Shown: positions 1 through 8,602, counted from the first letter of the stretch. The stretch: 53,463 nt of DNA from Sphingobium wenxiniae (GCF_007830065.1 NZ_VLKK01000017.1:1-53463); one strand, 5' to 3'. Made by a program: numbers and translations. Notes: a model not told the origin generated them from the sequence alone.

Positions 1-221
1 TTGCGCGACTTGCCAGCCTCGATCCGCAGCCAGCCTGACAGCTTCTCCGCATACGGGTCCAGCTTGCTCGGCCGCTCGGGAACCTTGAACTGCGGCTCTA
101 CCGTGTCCGCCCGCAGGTACTTGCGGATCGTGTTGCGCGACAAACCAGTGCGCCGCTCGATCTCCCGGATCGGAACCTGCTGCCGGAAATGCCAGCGCCG
201 GATTACACTCAATAACGCCAT
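1..221 (-). CDS. istA: IS21-family transposase IstA, N-terminal fragment (cut by window edge)
   Basis: Reading leftwards from the ATG at 221, the 73 visible residues begin MALLSVIRRWHFRQQ and continue through REIERRTGLSRNTIRKYL. This is the helix-turn-helix that opens IS21-family IstA transposases and binds the element's terminal repeats. The proline-rich stretch KVPERPSKLDPY that follows is also typical of the family. The DDE catalytic domain and the istB ATPase would lie to the left, outside the window. The family is identified from the N-terminal motif only. Confidence 0.85.
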   Translation of the reverse strand, partial: MALLSVIRRWHFRQQVPIREIERRTGLSRNTIRKYLRADTVEPQFKVPERPSKLDPYAEKLSGWLRIEAGKSR

Positions 222-271
222 GTCGATCACTCCTGAATCCTCCGACCAATCAGCCAGAGGGAAGTCAAAAC

Positions 272-1861
272 ATGGGTCACTTCTCAGTGGAAACTTATGC
301 CCCTCCCGGGTCAACTCTCAGTGGAAATCAACAGAAAGCCTTTGTTTCCAGCATCGTTGGGAAGGTCGACGCCACAATTGCCCGGCGCCCTGGCCTCACA
401 TGTCTCGGGGCGATCGCCGCAACCGGCTTTGCCCCATGGGGTTTCTGGCCCGCGACGGCCGCGTCGCTGGTACTATTTCTGCGGACGGTCGGCGAAATGG
501 CCTCGATGCGTCGCGTTTTCGCGGCGAGCTGGTGGTTCGGATTCGGCATCGGGATCGCGAGTCTGTTCTGGCTCGCGCATGCTTTCAGTTTTCAAGCTGC
601 GATGCCGCCTTGGCTCGGATGGGTCGCGGTCGCTCTCCTTTCTGCTTATACGGCGCTTTATTGGGCGCTCGCCATCGCCGTCGCCCATGCCGCGGCGCGT
701 GGAGCATCGCAGATCAGCTTTGCCGTTTATGCGTCGGCAAGCTTCATGATTGCCGAATGGCTGCGCGGTATCATGTTGACCGGATTCCCCTGGAACCCGC
801 TAGGGTCGATCTGGCTGGCCGCACCTGACGTATCTCAGGGCGCTGCCATGATCGGCGGCCTTGGTCTTTCGGGCCTGACGATCCTGTTGTGTGGCCTGGT
901 CGCCGCCGCCACACACGGCGCCAGTGTGCGACCACTCATCGCCGCGATCGGCATCGTGGCGGCCTTGTTGGCCTTTCCCCGGAAATCCATGGTGGCGGAT
1001 ACGCCCATTCCAATTAGCGTCGTGCAGGCGAACATCAGCCAATCCGACAAATGGCGCGCTGGCGCGGCCGATGCCCAGCTCACGGAATATATCGCCTTGA
1101 CCAAGGCTCGGCCTTCCGGCGCCCCTCGGCTGATCTTCTGGCCCGAAGCGGCCATCACGAAGCCGTTGGACACCGATCCGGGTTTGAGGCGGCGCGCGGC
1201 AGCGGCTTTGGATTCCCAAGATTTGCTTTTCACGGGGGCAATAGGAACGATCGATGATGAGGGGCTAGCGAACAGCGTGTTCGTGCTCGATGCGGGCGGG
1301 ACTGTCCTTGTTCGCTATGACAAGGCCCATCTCGTCCCGTTCGGCGAATACCTGCCATTTGCAAGTATCCTCGAACGGGTCGGCATGTCGCGTCTGGTGC
1401 CGGGCGATACCGACTTCATTGCCGGGCCTGGCCCACAGACTTTCGACGTCCTGAACCTCAGGGCCGGTGTGTCGATCTGCTATGAAATCATATTCCCGAC
1501 CGCGGTGATCGACCCGGCAAATCGGCCCGCGTTCCTCTTCAATCCATCTAATGACGCCTGGTTCGGATTCGGCGGACCACAGCAACATCTCGCGCAAGCA
1601 CGACTACGTGCGATCGAGGAGGGTCTGCCAATCATCCGCGCGACGCCGACGGGCGAGACGGCTGTGATCCGATCGAATGGCAGTATCGCCGCGCGTCTGC
1701 CTGCACACGAGGCAGGCCGCCTCGATGCTTTCTTGCCATCGCCCGGAGATCCGACACCATATTCGCGCTGGGGCAATGCTATCCCGTTGGGCGCAGGAAT
1801 ATTCATGATCGCCATTGCCGGGCTGTGGCGTGCGCGCCGAAGGTTCCCGGCGAAAAGGTGA
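272..1861 (+). CDS. lnt: Apolipoprotein N-acyltransferase (Lnt), 5' end replaced by IS sequence
   Basis: Lnt is an inner-membrane enzyme that adds the third acyl chain to lipoproteins. Residues about 40-235 give the usual run of hydrophobic helices, starting with the family's GFAPWGFWP segment. The C-terminal half is a nitrilase-fold domain with the catalytic triad in place: Glu292 (WPEA), Lys351 (DKAHLVPFGEY) and Cys403 (SICYE). A closing membrane helix is near residue 505. The only usable start in frame is ATG 272, which lies inside the IS21 end with GAGGGAAG seven bases upstream. About 20 N-terminal residues are therefore IS-encoded and the native start is missing. Lnt is normally single-copy and chromosomal; this may be a cargo copy. 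The gene converges on the ArsR gene. Confidence 0.88.
   Translation: MGHFSVETYAPPGSTLSGNQQKAFVSSIVGKVDATIARRPGLTCLGAIAATGFAPWGFWPATAASLVLFLRTVGEMASMRRVFAASWWFGFGIGIASLFWLAHAFSFQAAMPPWLGWVAVALLSAYTALYWALAIAVAHAAARGASQISFAVYASASFMIAEWLRGIMLTGFPWNPLGSIWLAAPDVSQGAAMIGGLGLSGLTILLCGLVAAATHGASVRPLIAAIGIVAALLAFPRKSMVADTPIPISVVQANISQSDKWRAGAADAQLTEYIALTKARPSGAPRLIFWPEAAITKPLDTDPGLRRRAAAALDSQDLLFTGAIGTIDDEGLANSVFVLDAGGTVLVRYDKAHLVPFGEYLPFASILERVGMSRLVPGDTDFIAGPGPQTFDVLNLRAGVSICYEIIFPTAVIDPANRPAFLFNPSNDAWFGFGGPQQHLAQARLRAIEEGLPIIRATPTGETAVIRSNGSIAARLPAHEAGRLDAFLPSPGDPTPYSRWGNAIPLGAGIFMIAIAGLWRARRRFPAKR
274..327. repeat. Terminal tandem repeats of the IS21-family element
   Basis: GGGTCACTTCTCAGTGGAAA at 274-293 recurs as GGGTCAACTCTCAGTGGAAA at 308-327, 18 of 20 matching, 34 bases apart. 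Multiple repeats at the termini are characteristic of IS21-family elements and serve as transposase binding sites. Confidence 0.8.
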
Positions 1862-1886
1862 TGATATGGACTTCGAGGAGTGGGTT

Positions 1887-2279
1887 CTAGCGCCCAACGA
1901 CGCGCGCGAAGTGGGCCACGCCAGGCACAAGATCGGACCGCTCATCATGGGCCACACCGCTGGATAAGCCTGATAGGTCGCCCGCTCCGAACACCGCTTC
2001 GATCCCGCGCACGCAAAGTTCCGTCCCGCTATCGGCAATGCTGTAATAGACCTGCCGGGCCTGCCGCCTCGTGGTGACGAGGGACGCCTTGCGCAGTTCG
2101 GCAAGCTGCTGGCTGAGCGCGGGTTGGCCGATGCCGGTCGCCTCATCGATCATCGAAACCGACTGCTCGCCCTGTTCCAACAGCAGCGACAGGATCATCA
2201 GGCGCTGAGGCTGGGCGTAGATCCTCAGCTTTTCCGCCGCTTCCTCGGCCCGTTCGCGCGCGGCATGGAGGGGGATCAT
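1887..2279 (-). CDS. bigR: ArsR-family repressor, BigR/SqrR-like persulfide sensor candidate
   Basis: A 130-residue winged-helix protein of the ArsR/SmtB class. The recognition region reads GIGQPALSQQLAELRKASLV (about 49-68), followed by the beta-wing TTRRQARQVYYSI. The start at 2279 overlaps the peroxiredoxin stop as ATGA, so the two are co-translated. BigR, SqrR and YgaV relatives sense persulfides with two cysteines and repress sulfide-oxidation genes, which matches the neighbours here. The position after LMIL where those regulators carry a Cys is Ser31 in this protein. The only cysteine is Cys89, so a classic intramolecular disulfide or tetrasulfide switch is not possible. The BigR assignment rests mainly on context. 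Confidence 0.75.
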   Translation of the reverse strand: MIPLHAARERAEEAAEKLRIYAQPQRLMILSLLLEQGEQSVSMIDEATGIGQPALSQQLAELRKASLVTTRRQARQVYYSIADSGTELCVRGIEAVFGAGDLSGLSSGVAHDERSDLVPGVAHFARVVGR

Positions 2280-2887
2280 GGCGCGCTCCGGCAGAACCAG
2301 TCGTCTCCGTCCGTATTGTCCGAAGACGGGAGCAGCAGCGGTTCGCCCGCGCGCCATCCCTCGGGCGCGAGCCGGTCGCCACTATGCGCGGCCTGAAGCG
2401 CGGCGAGCATCCGCAGCATTTCATCAACCGATCGCCCGACATTCATGGGATAATGGGTGATCGCCCGGATCACGCCGTCCGGATCGATGAAATAGGTTGC
2501 GCGGACGCCGGCGCTGTCCCGCGCATCCTCACCGATCATGCCATAAGCCCTGCCGATCGCCATCGAGGGGTCTTCGACCACCGGGAAGCGGACCTCCACG
2601 TCGAACAGGTCGCGGATCGCCTTGAGCCAGGCAAGGTGCGAATAGAGACTGTCCACCGACAGGCCGAGCAGCACGCTGCCCAGTTCCTCGAAGCGATCCT
2701 GCGCCTTGGCGAGGCTGACGAATTCGCTGGTGCAGACGGGCGTGAAATCGGCCGGATGCGAAAAGAACACCACCCATTTCCCGCGCAGTGACGAGAGGCG
2801 CAGCGGCCCCTTCGTCGTGCGCGCCTCGAAATCGGGCGCGGTGTCGCCGAGGCGCAGGCTGGGGGCGGCTTCAGGCGTGGTCGTCAT
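2276..2887 (-). CDS. Peroxiredoxin, Prx6/1-Cys-like AhpC-TSA family
   Basis: A 203-residue thioredoxin-fold peroxidase reducing peroxides, or possibly persulfide-type oxidants. The active-site loop SHPADFTPVCTSEF carries the peroxidatic Cys52 with Thr49 beside it. An Arg in VRATYFIDPDG and the closing helix with MNVGRSVDEMLR match the Prx6 subgroup. A second cysteine (about residue 199) lies four residues from the C-terminus and could act in resolution. ATG 2887 is chosen because the upstream extension would run through the A+T-rich divergent promoter. It is the first gene of a minus-strand unit with the ArsR repressor, divergent from the beta-lactamase-fold gene. Confidence 0.85.
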   Translation of the reverse strand: MTTTPEAAPSLRLGDTAPDFEARTTKGPLRLSSLRGKWVVFFSHPADFTPVCTSEFVSLAKAQDRFEELGSVLLGLSVDSLYSHLAWLKAIRDLFDVEVRFPVVEDPSMAIGRAYGMIGEDARDSAGVRATYFIDPDGVIRAITHYPMNVGRSVDEMLRMLAALQAAHSGDRLAPEGWRAGEPLLLPSSDNTDGDDWFCRSAP

Positions 2888-2927
2888 GGCTTTCACTCTC
2901 GCATCCCGGCCCACTTGACGCAAGTCG

Positions 2928-2953
2928 ATTACATATTTACATAGTTTCGTAAT
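2928..2953. promoter_or_regulatory. Candidate operator/divergent promoter between prx and the MBL gene
   Basis: The only A+T-rich stretch in this GC-rich block (about 2928-2966) separates the divergent prx and MBL genes. It holds an imperfect palindrome with arms ATTAC (2928-2932) and GTAAT (2949-2953). BigR-type repressors bind A+T-rich palindromes in such divergent promoters, so this is the obvious site for the ArsR protein encoded next door. The assignment is by position only. Confidence 0.5.
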
Positions 2954-2975
2954 TATTAAATTAAAGGATCGAGCC

Positions 2976-3890
2976 ATGGATGACGCGATCGGCTACGCAA
3001 CCCGGCAAATCGAGGAATCCCGCAAGGGCGTCCCGCAAATCCGCGCCTTCTTCGACGACGCCACCAATACCGTCAGCTATGTCGTCCATGATCCAGAGAC
3101 GCGGCGGGCGGCGATCATCGACAGCGTGCTGGATTATGACGCTGCCGCGGGCCGCATCACTTACACGTCCGCCGATGCGATCATCGCTTATGTGGGCGAG
3201 CAGAATCTCAGCATCGAATGGCTGCTGGAAACCCATGCCCACGCCGATCACTTGTCGGCTGCCCCGTATCTGCAAGAGCGGCTGGGCGGAAAGCTCGCCA
3301 TCGGCAAGGCGATCCTGACCGTGCAGGAGACGTTCGGAAAGCTGTTCAACGAGGGAACCGAATTTGCGCGCGACGGATCGCAGTTCGATCATCTGTTCGA
3401 GGATGGCGACCGGTTCGCGATCGGCCATCTCGACGCGACGGTGCTGCATGTGCCGGGCCATACGCCGGCCGATCTCGCCTATGTGATCGGCGATGCGGCG
3501 TTCATCGGCGACACTTTGTTTATGCCCGATTATGGCACGGCACGGGCGGATTTTCCGGGCGGCGACGCGCGGACGCTCTATCGCTCGATCCGGCGGCTGC
3601 TGACCCTGCCCGCCGAGACTCGGCTGTTCCTGTGCCACGATTACAAAGCGCCGGACCGGGACGAATATCGCTGGGAAACCACGGTGGCGGAGCAGCGCGC
3701 CGGCAATGTCCATGTCCATGATGGCATTGACGAGGACGGCTTCGTCGCGATGCGCGAAGCGCGGGACGCGACGTTGGATATGCCGAAGCTGATCCTGCCG
3801 TCGATCCAGGTGAACATGCGCGGCGGCCATCTGCCCGAGCCGGAAGGCAACGGCACGCGCTATCTCAAAATCCCGCTGGACGCGCTATGA
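2976..3890 (+). CDS. blh: Metallo-beta-lactamase-fold hydrolase, ETHE1/Blh-type persulfide dioxygenase candidate
   Basis: A 304-residue protein with the MBL signature THAHADH (His87, His89, Asp91, His92), His162 in VPGHTPAD, Asp179 in GDTLF and His221 in LCHDY. The ETHE1-related branch uses a single iron and oxidises glutathione persulfide to sulfite. Next to SQR and sulfur transporters that is the expected role. AAAGGA precedes ATG 2976. The stop overlaps the next start as ATGA, so it opens a plus-strand operon reaching at least the TauE gene. Substrate is inferred from family and context. Confidence 0.85.
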   Translation: MDDAIGYATRQIEESRKGVPQIRAFFDDATNTVSYVVHDPETRRAAIIDSVLDYDAAAGRITYTSADAIIAYVGEQNLSIEWLLETHAHADHLSAAPYLQERLGGKLAIGKAILTVQETFGKLFNEGTEFARDGSQFDHLFEDGDRFAIGHLDATVLHVPGHTPADLAYVIGDAAFIGDTLFMPDYGTARADFPGGDARTLYRSIRRLLTLPAETRLFLCHDYKAPDRDEYRWETTVAEQRAGNVHVHDGIDEDGFVAMREARDATLDMPKLILPSIQVNMRGGHLPEPEGNGTRYLKIPLDAL

Positions 3891-4324
3891 ACACGCTGTT
3901 CCCGGGGGCAATGCCGGGCATGGGCTTCCTCGGCGGGCTGCTGATCGGCCTGGCCGGCGCGATCATGCTGCTGGGGCTGGGCCGCATCGCCGGCGTCAGC
4001 GGTCTTGCCGCGCGCGCCGTGGGGATCGGCAGCGGCACGGATTCGCGCGCCGTCGCGCTGGCCTTCATCACCGGCCTGCCGCTCGGCGCGGCGCTGGTGG
4101 CGAGCCTGCGCCCGGTTGCGATCACTTTTCCCTCGTCGCTGGCCGTCCTCGTCATCGGCGGCTTGCTGGTGGGCTTCGGCACGCGGCTCGGCAGCGGTTG
4201 CACCAGCGGCCATGGCGTGTGCGGCCTGTCGCGCCTGTCGCCCCGATCCATGGCGGCGACGGCGCTGTTCATGGCGGCCGGGTTCGCGACCGTCGCCGCG
4301 ATGCGCGCCTTGGGGTGGGGCTGA
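3887..4324 (+). CDS. YeeE/YedE-family membrane protein, first half-transporter (PmpA-like)
   Basis: A 145-residue membrane protein with about four hydrophobic helices. The motif GSGCTSGHGVCGLSRLS (about 103-119) is the cysteine signature of the YeeE/YedE (sulfur transport) family. In sulfide-detoxification operons two half-size members occur together and are thought to move a thiol or sulfur compound across the inner membrane. It overlaps the upstream MBL gene by four bases and is followed one base later by its partner. Confidence 0.85.
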   Translation: MNTLFPGAMPGMGFLGGLLIGLAGAIMLLGLGRIAGVSGLAARAVGIGSGTDSRAVALAFITGLPLGAALVASLRPVAITFPSSLAVLVIGGLLVGFGTRLGSGCTSGHGVCGLSRLSPRSMAATALFMAAGFATVAAMRALGWG

Positions 4325-4325
4325 C

Positions 4326-4739
4326 ATGCGCGCGCTTATCGCCTTGCTGGCCGGAACGATCTTCGGCGCGGGGCTCGCCCTCTCCGGCATGGCCGACCCC
4401 GCGCGCATCCACGCCTTCCTCGATCTGTTCGGAACATGGGACCCGACGCTGGCCTTCGTGATAGCCGGAGCCATAACGCCGATGGTGTTCGCATGGCTCA
4501 TCCAGCGCCGCCTGCCCCGTGCCCTGTCCGGCGATGCCTTCGCCTTGCCGGGCACAAGGCGCATCGATGCGCCGCTCGCCGTGGGCGCGCTGCTGTTCGG
4601 CATCGGCTGGGGCATCGCCGGCCTGTGCCCCGGCCCGGCCATCGCCAATCTCGCGCTCGCACCCTTTGCGGTCCTGCCGTTCCTCGCCGCGATGATCGCG
4701 GGGATGCTGCTCCATCGTCTCCGGGCGGCTGGGCGCTGA
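4326..4739 (+). CDS. YeeE/YedE-family membrane protein, second half-transporter (PmpB-like)
   Basis: A 137-residue partner of the preceding gene, starting one base after its stop. It has the family features ALSGMADPARI near the N-terminus and GIAGLCPGPAI near residue 100, with a single conserved cysteine. Together the two chains would make a full-length YedE-type channel. ATG 4326 is the first plausible start; upstream codons in this frame lie inside the previous gene. Confidence 0.85.
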   Translation: MRALIALLAGTIFGAGLALSGMADPARIHAFLDLFGTWDPTLAFVIAGAITPMVFAWLIQRRLPRALSGDAFALPGTRRIDAPLAVGALLFGIGWGIAGLCPGPAIANLALAPFAVLPFLAAMIAGMLLHRLRAAGR

Positions 4740-4757
4740 CACAAGCGGAGACATTCC

Positions 4758-6344
4758 ATGGAAAAGACCACCCCCGTCACCGCCGATTTCTCGGTATCGC
4801 CGCAGATCGGGCTGGCAAACATGCCCGATCTGGCGGCCGCCGGCTTCCGGTCCATCATCTCCAACCGTCCCGACGGCGAGGAACCGGGACAGCCGGACGC
4901 GGCCACCCTTGCGCGCGCGGCGCTTGAGCATGGCTTGGCCTTCGAGCATCTGCCGGTCGCTAATCACGACATCGCCCCGGCCGATGCCCGTGCCATGCGA
5001 GCCGCGCTGGACCGGCTACCCAAACCCGTGCTCGCCTTCTGCCGGACGGGCGCGCGCTCGACCGCGATGCACTCCGCCGCCATGGCGCTGGGCGACGATA
5101 AGGCAACCACCTATGATGTCGTGATCGTCGGCGGCGGCAGCGGGGGCATCGCCTGCGCCGCCAGCCTGCTCAAGCGCCGGGCCGATCTGTCGATCGCGAT
5201 CATCGAGCCAGCGGATGTGCACTATTATCAGCCGGGCTGGACGATGGTGGGCGCAGGCGTGTTCGATCCGCAAATCACCCGCCGGACGATGGCGAAAGTG
5301 ATGCCCCGCAAGGCACATTGGATCAGACAGGCCGCAAGCGCGTTCCAGCCCGACAGCAACAGCGTGACGCTCGACGATGGCACGGCGATCGCCTATCGCG
5401 CGCTCGTCGTCGCACCGGGCCTGAAGCTGGATTGGAAGGCCATTCCCGGCCTTGCCGAGACCCTTGGCCGCAACGGCGTCACCTCCAACTATCGTTACGA
5501 TCTGGCGCCCTACACGCATGAACTGGTGCGCAAGCTGGCGCGGGGCCGCGCGCTGTTTACACAGCCGCCCATGCCGATCAAATGCGCGGGCGCGCCGCAA
5601 AAGGCCATGTATCTCTCCTGCCATGACTGGGAGAAGCGCAGGTTGCTTGGCGGCATCGGTGTCGAGTTCCACAGCGCCGGCCCGGCCTTGTTCGGGGTGG
5701 CCGATTATGTGCCGGCGCTGACGGCCTATATCGAACGCTACGGCATCGACTTCCAGCCCGGCTCGAAGCTGGTCGGCGTGGACGGCGACGCGCGGATCGC
5801 GCGGTTCGAGCAGGGCGATGGCGATGTGATCGAACGCCCGTTCGATATGCTCCACGCGGTCCCGCCGCAGGTGGCGCCGGATTTCGTGCGCTCCAGCCCC
5901 ATCGCTGACGACAGCGGCTTCGTCGCGGTCGATCCCGCAACGCTGCGCCATCCGACATGGCCCAACCTGTTCGCGCTGGGCGACGTCATCGCCGCCAGCA
6001 ACGCCAAGACGGCAGCGGCCGCGCGCAAACAGGCCCCGGTGGTCGCTGTGAACGTGCTCGCTGCTCTCGACGGCAAAGCCCCAGCCGCCGCCTATGATGG
6101 CTATGGTTCCTGCCCGCTCACCGTCGAGCGCGGCCGGATCGTGCTGGCCGAGTTTGGCTATGGCGGCAAGCTGCTGCCGAGCTTCCCCACCTGGCTGCTC
6201 GATGGCCGCAAACCGACGCGCCTCGCCTGGTTCCTCAAGGATCGGATGCTGCCGCCGATCTACTGGCATGGCATGCTCAAGGGCAGGGAATGGCTCGCTG
6301 GTCCCCGTCCGATCGGAATGGCCCCGAACGGAATGGCGAGGTGA
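4758..6344 (+). CDS. sqr: Fusion of a DUF442 (TIGR01244) phosphatase-like domain with sulfide:quinone oxidoreductase
   Basis: A 528-residue two-domain protein. Residues about 1-112 match the TIGR01244/DUF442 family, related to dual-specificity phosphatases, with the active loop FCRTGARS centred on Cys95. Residues about 118-528 are a flavoprotein disulfide reductase of the SQR type. It has the FAD-binding VVIVGGGSGG, HYYQPGWTMVGAG, Cys276 in KCAGAPQK and Cys452 in GYGSCPLTV, the pair expected to form the sulfide-oxidising disulfide or polysulfide. NLFALGDV is the second FAD motif. It would oxidise H2S at the membrane and reduce quinone, with the N-terminal domain perhaps handling the persulfide product. 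It lies in the operon between the PmpB-like gene and TauE, overlapping the latter by four bases. Confidence 0.9.
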   Translation: MEKTTPVTADFSVSPQIGLANMPDLAAAGFRSIISNRPDGEEPGQPDAATLARAALEHGLAFEHLPVANHDIAPADARAMRAALDRLPKPVLAFCRTGARSTAMHSAAMALGDDKATTYDVVIVGGGSGGIACAASLLKRRADLSIAIIEPADVHYYQPGWTMVGAGVFDPQITRRTMAKVMPRKAHWIRQAASAFQPDSNSVTLDDGTAIAYRALVVAPGLKLDWKAIPGLAETLGRNGVTSNYRYDLAPYTHELVRKLARGRALFTQPPMPIKCAGAPQKAMYLSCHDWEKRRLLGGIGVEFHSAGPALFGVADYVPALTAYIERYGIDFQPGSKLVGVDGDARIARFEQGDGDVIERPFDMLHAVPPQVAPDFVRSSPIADDSGFVAVDPATLRHPTWPNLFALGDVIAASNAKTAAAARKQAPVVAVNVLAALDGKAPAAAYDGYGSCPLTVERGRIVLAEFGYGGKLLPSFPTWLLDGRKPTRLAWFLKDRMLPPIYWHGMLKGREWLAGPRPIGMAPNGMAR

Positions 6345-7132
6345 CGCTCGAACCGCTCCAATATCTGCTGGGCATCCTGTCCGGCTCGCTCGTCGGGTTC
6401 AGCCTGGGGCTGGTCGGCGGCGGCGGGTCGATCCTGGCGGTCCCGCTGATGGTCTATCTGGTCGGCGTGCCCAGCGCCCATGTCGCGATCGGCACCAGCG
6501 CGCTGGCGGTGGCGGCCAATGCGGTGACGGGCCTCGTCCAACATGCCCGCGCACATAACGTCAAATGGCGCTGCGGTGGCATGTTCGCGGCAGCAGGCGT
6601 CATCGGGGCGCTGGCTGGCTCTACCTTCGGCAAGATGGTGGATGGCGAAAAGCTGCTGTTCCTGTTCGCGCTGGTGATGCTGCTGGTCGGGGGGGTGATG
6701 CTCAAGGGGCGCGGCGACCCCGGCAATCCCGGCGCCGAATGCAACCGGGAGAAAGCGCCCAAGGTGCTCGGCTATGGCCTCGGCTCAGGTCTGTTCTCCG
6801 GCTTCTTCGGCATTGGCGGCGGGTTCCTGATCGTGCCGGGGCTTGTCGCATCGACCGGAATGCCGATCCTGTTCGCGGTCGGCACCTCGCTGGTCGCGGT
6901 GACCGCCTTTGGCCTCGCGACCGCCGCCAACTATGCCTTTTCCGGGCTGGTCGACTGGCCGCTGGCGATCCTGTTCATCGTGGGAGGCGCGGTGGGAAGT
7001 TTTGCGGGCACGCGCCTCGCCAGCCGGCTGGGCGCGCAATCCGGCCGTCTGACGGTGGTGTTCGCAATGCTGATCTTCGCCGTCGCTGCCTATATGCTCT
7101 GGCGCAGCGCCGGGGCGTTTGTGGGCCTGTGA
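6341..7132 (+). CDS. TauE/SafE-family sulfite or sulfonate exporter
   Basis: A 263-residue membrane protein with about eight helices. It shows the repeated glycine-rich halves of the family: GLVGGGGSILAVPLM near the N-terminus and GIGGGFLIVPGL in the middle. TauE/SafE members are linked to export of sulfite or organosulfonates, so here it would remove sulfite made by persulfide oxidation. The GTG start at 6341 overlaps the SQR stop as GTGA, which decides the start over the longer reading frame. It ends the tightly overlapping sulfide operon. Confidence 0.88.
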   Translation: MTLEPLQYLLGILSGSLVGFSLGLVGGGGSILAVPLMVYLVGVPSAHVAIGTSALAVAANAVTGLVQHARAHNVKWRCGGMFAAAGVIGALAGSTFGKMVDGEKLLFLFALVMLLVGGVMLKGRGDPGNPGAECNREKAPKVLGYGLGSGLFSGFFGIGGGFLIVPGLVASTGMPILFAVGTSLVAVTAFGLATAANYAFSGLVDWPLAILFIVGGAVGSFAGTRLASRLGAQSGRLTVVFAMLIFAVAAYMLWRSAGAFVGL

Positions 7133-7189
7133 GGCGGAATGTCCACTAGCAATGCGCCTCGCCGATCATAAAGCGGACGCGGAAAGGTA

Positions 7190-8602
7190 ATGCAGATGTT
7201 CGGATCGTTCGACGCGCTATTCCTCGCCCGCGCGCAATTCGCCTTCACGGTGAGCTTCCATTTCATCTTCCCGGCCTTCTCGATTGGCCTCGCCAGCTAT
7301 CTGATGGTGCTGGAGGGGCTGTGGTTGAAGACCGGCAAGGGCGTCTACGCCAACCTCTATCGCTACTGGCTGAAAATCTTCGCGATCACGTTCGGCATGG
7401 GTGTCGTCTCCGGCATCGTCCTGTCCTATCAGTTCGGCACCAACTGGTCGGTCTTTTCCGACAAGGCCGGGCCGATCATCGGCCCGTTGATGGCCTATGA
7501 GGTGCTGACCGCCTTCTTCCTGGAGGCGGGGTTCCTGGGCGTCATGCTGTTCGGTATCAACAAGGTGGGGCCGAAGCTGCATTTCACGGCGACCTGCGCG
7601 GTGGCGGTCGGCACGCTGATTTCCGCCTTCTGGATCTTGTCCGCCAACAGCTGGATGCAGACGCCCACGGGCCATGAGATCGCCGCGAACGGCCAGTTCG
7701 TGCCGGGGCCGAGCTGGTGGGCGATCGTCTTCAACCCCAGCTTCCCCTATCGGCTGGTCCATACGGTGATCGCCGCCTTCCTCACCACCGCGTTCGTCGT
7801 CGGCGCGGTGGGGGCTTGGCACCTGCTTCGCGATCGGGCCAATCCCGGCGCGCGCAAGATGTTCTCCATGGCGATGTGGATGGCCGCGCTGGTCGCCCCG
7901 GTGCAGATTTTCGCCGGCGACATGCACGGCCTTAACACGCTGGAGCATCAGCCGGCCAAGGTGATGGCGATGGAGGGCCATTATCAAAGCCACCCGGACG
8001 GCGCGCCGCTGATCCTGCTAGGCATTCCCAACAGCGCGCAGCAGCGCGTCGATTATGCGCTGGAGATTCCCAAGGCCTCCTCGCTGATCCTCAAGCACGA
8101 CCTGAACGCGCCGCTGGCCGGCCTCGACACCGTGCCGGAGGATGAGCATCCCCCGGTCGGCGTCGTGTTCTGGGCCTTTCGCATCATGGTGGGCCTGGGC
8201 TTCGCCATGTTGGGCATCGGCCTGTGGAGCCTCCTCGCGCGGGCGCGGCGCCGGCTCTACGACTGGCGCTGGCTGCATCGCGCCGCCGTCGTCATGGGGC
8301 CTTCGGGCTTCGTCGCGGTGATCGCCGGCTGGGTGACGACCGAAGTGGGGCGCCAGCCCTGGACGGTCTATGGCCAGCTTCGGACCGCGCAATCGGTCGC
8401 CCCGCTCGACGCGCCGGCGGTCGCGACCTCGTTGATCGCCTTCATCATCGTCTATTTCGCGGTGTTCGGCGCGGGCACGCTCTACATCCTCAAGCTGATG
8501 GGCAAACCGCCAGAGCCGCATGAGGATGCCGTGCCGACGCGCGGCCCGGTGCGGACCGCCGGCATCACGCCGGCTCCGGCGATCGAGGGAGGAAAGCCAT
8601 GA
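7190..8602 (+). CDS. cioA: Cytochrome bd ubiquinol oxidase subunit I, CioA type
   Basis: The quinol-oxidising subunit of a bd-type terminal oxidase, 470 residues. The N-terminus has RAQFAFTVSFHFIFPAF with haem ligand His24. The motif GWVTTEVGRQPW lies about two-thirds of the way along. The periplasmic Q-loop is short, which marks the cyanide-insensitive (CioAB) subgroup. bd oxidases resist sulfide, so placement 57 bases after the sulfide operon fits a role in re-oxidising quinol made by SQR. Its stop overlaps the cioB start as ATGA. An alternative start is ATG 7196. Confidence 0.92.
   Translation: MQMFGSFDALFLARAQFAFTVSFHFIFPAFSIGLASYLMVLEGLWLKTGKGVYANLYRYWLKIFAITFGMGVVSGIVLSYQFGTNWSVFSDKAGPIIGPLMAYEVLTAFFLEAGFLGVMLFGINKVGPKLHFTATCAVAVGTLISAFWILSANSWMQTPTGHEIAANGQFVPGPSWWAIVFNPSFPYRLVHTVIAAFLTTAFVVGAVGAWHLLRDRANPGARKMFSMAMWMAALVAPVQIFAGDMHGLNTLEHQPAKVMAMEGHYQSHPDGAPLILLGIPNSAQQRVDYALEIPKASSLILKHDLNAPLAGLDTVPEDEHPPVGVVFWAFRIMVGLGFAMLGIGLWSLLARARRRLYDWRWLHRAAVVMGPSGFVAVIAGWVTTEVGRQPWTVYGQLRTAQSVAPLDAPAVATSLIAFIIVYFAVFGAGTLYILKLMGKPPEPHEDAVPTRGPVRTAGITPAPAIEGGKP

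Larger units (their letters stand above)
1..333 (-). mobile_element. IS21-family insertion sequence, one terminus and start of istA
   Basis: The left edge of the window is the istA-side end of an IS21-family element. It holds the istA 5' part, about 50 bases of leader, and a terminus made of two near-identical 20-bp repeats. The outer end is best placed at about base 333, where the strand reading into the element begins TGTTGATT, the TGT-type start seen in IS21-family ends. The rest of the element lies outside the window. It abuts and disrupts the 5' end of an lnt gene. Confidence 0.85.

Noticed and set aside
5016..6269. 417-codon minus-strand open frame opposite the SQR gene
   Set aside because: Low-complexity, Arg/Gly/Asp-rich shadow of a GC-rich gene that has clear SQR motifs on the plus strand.
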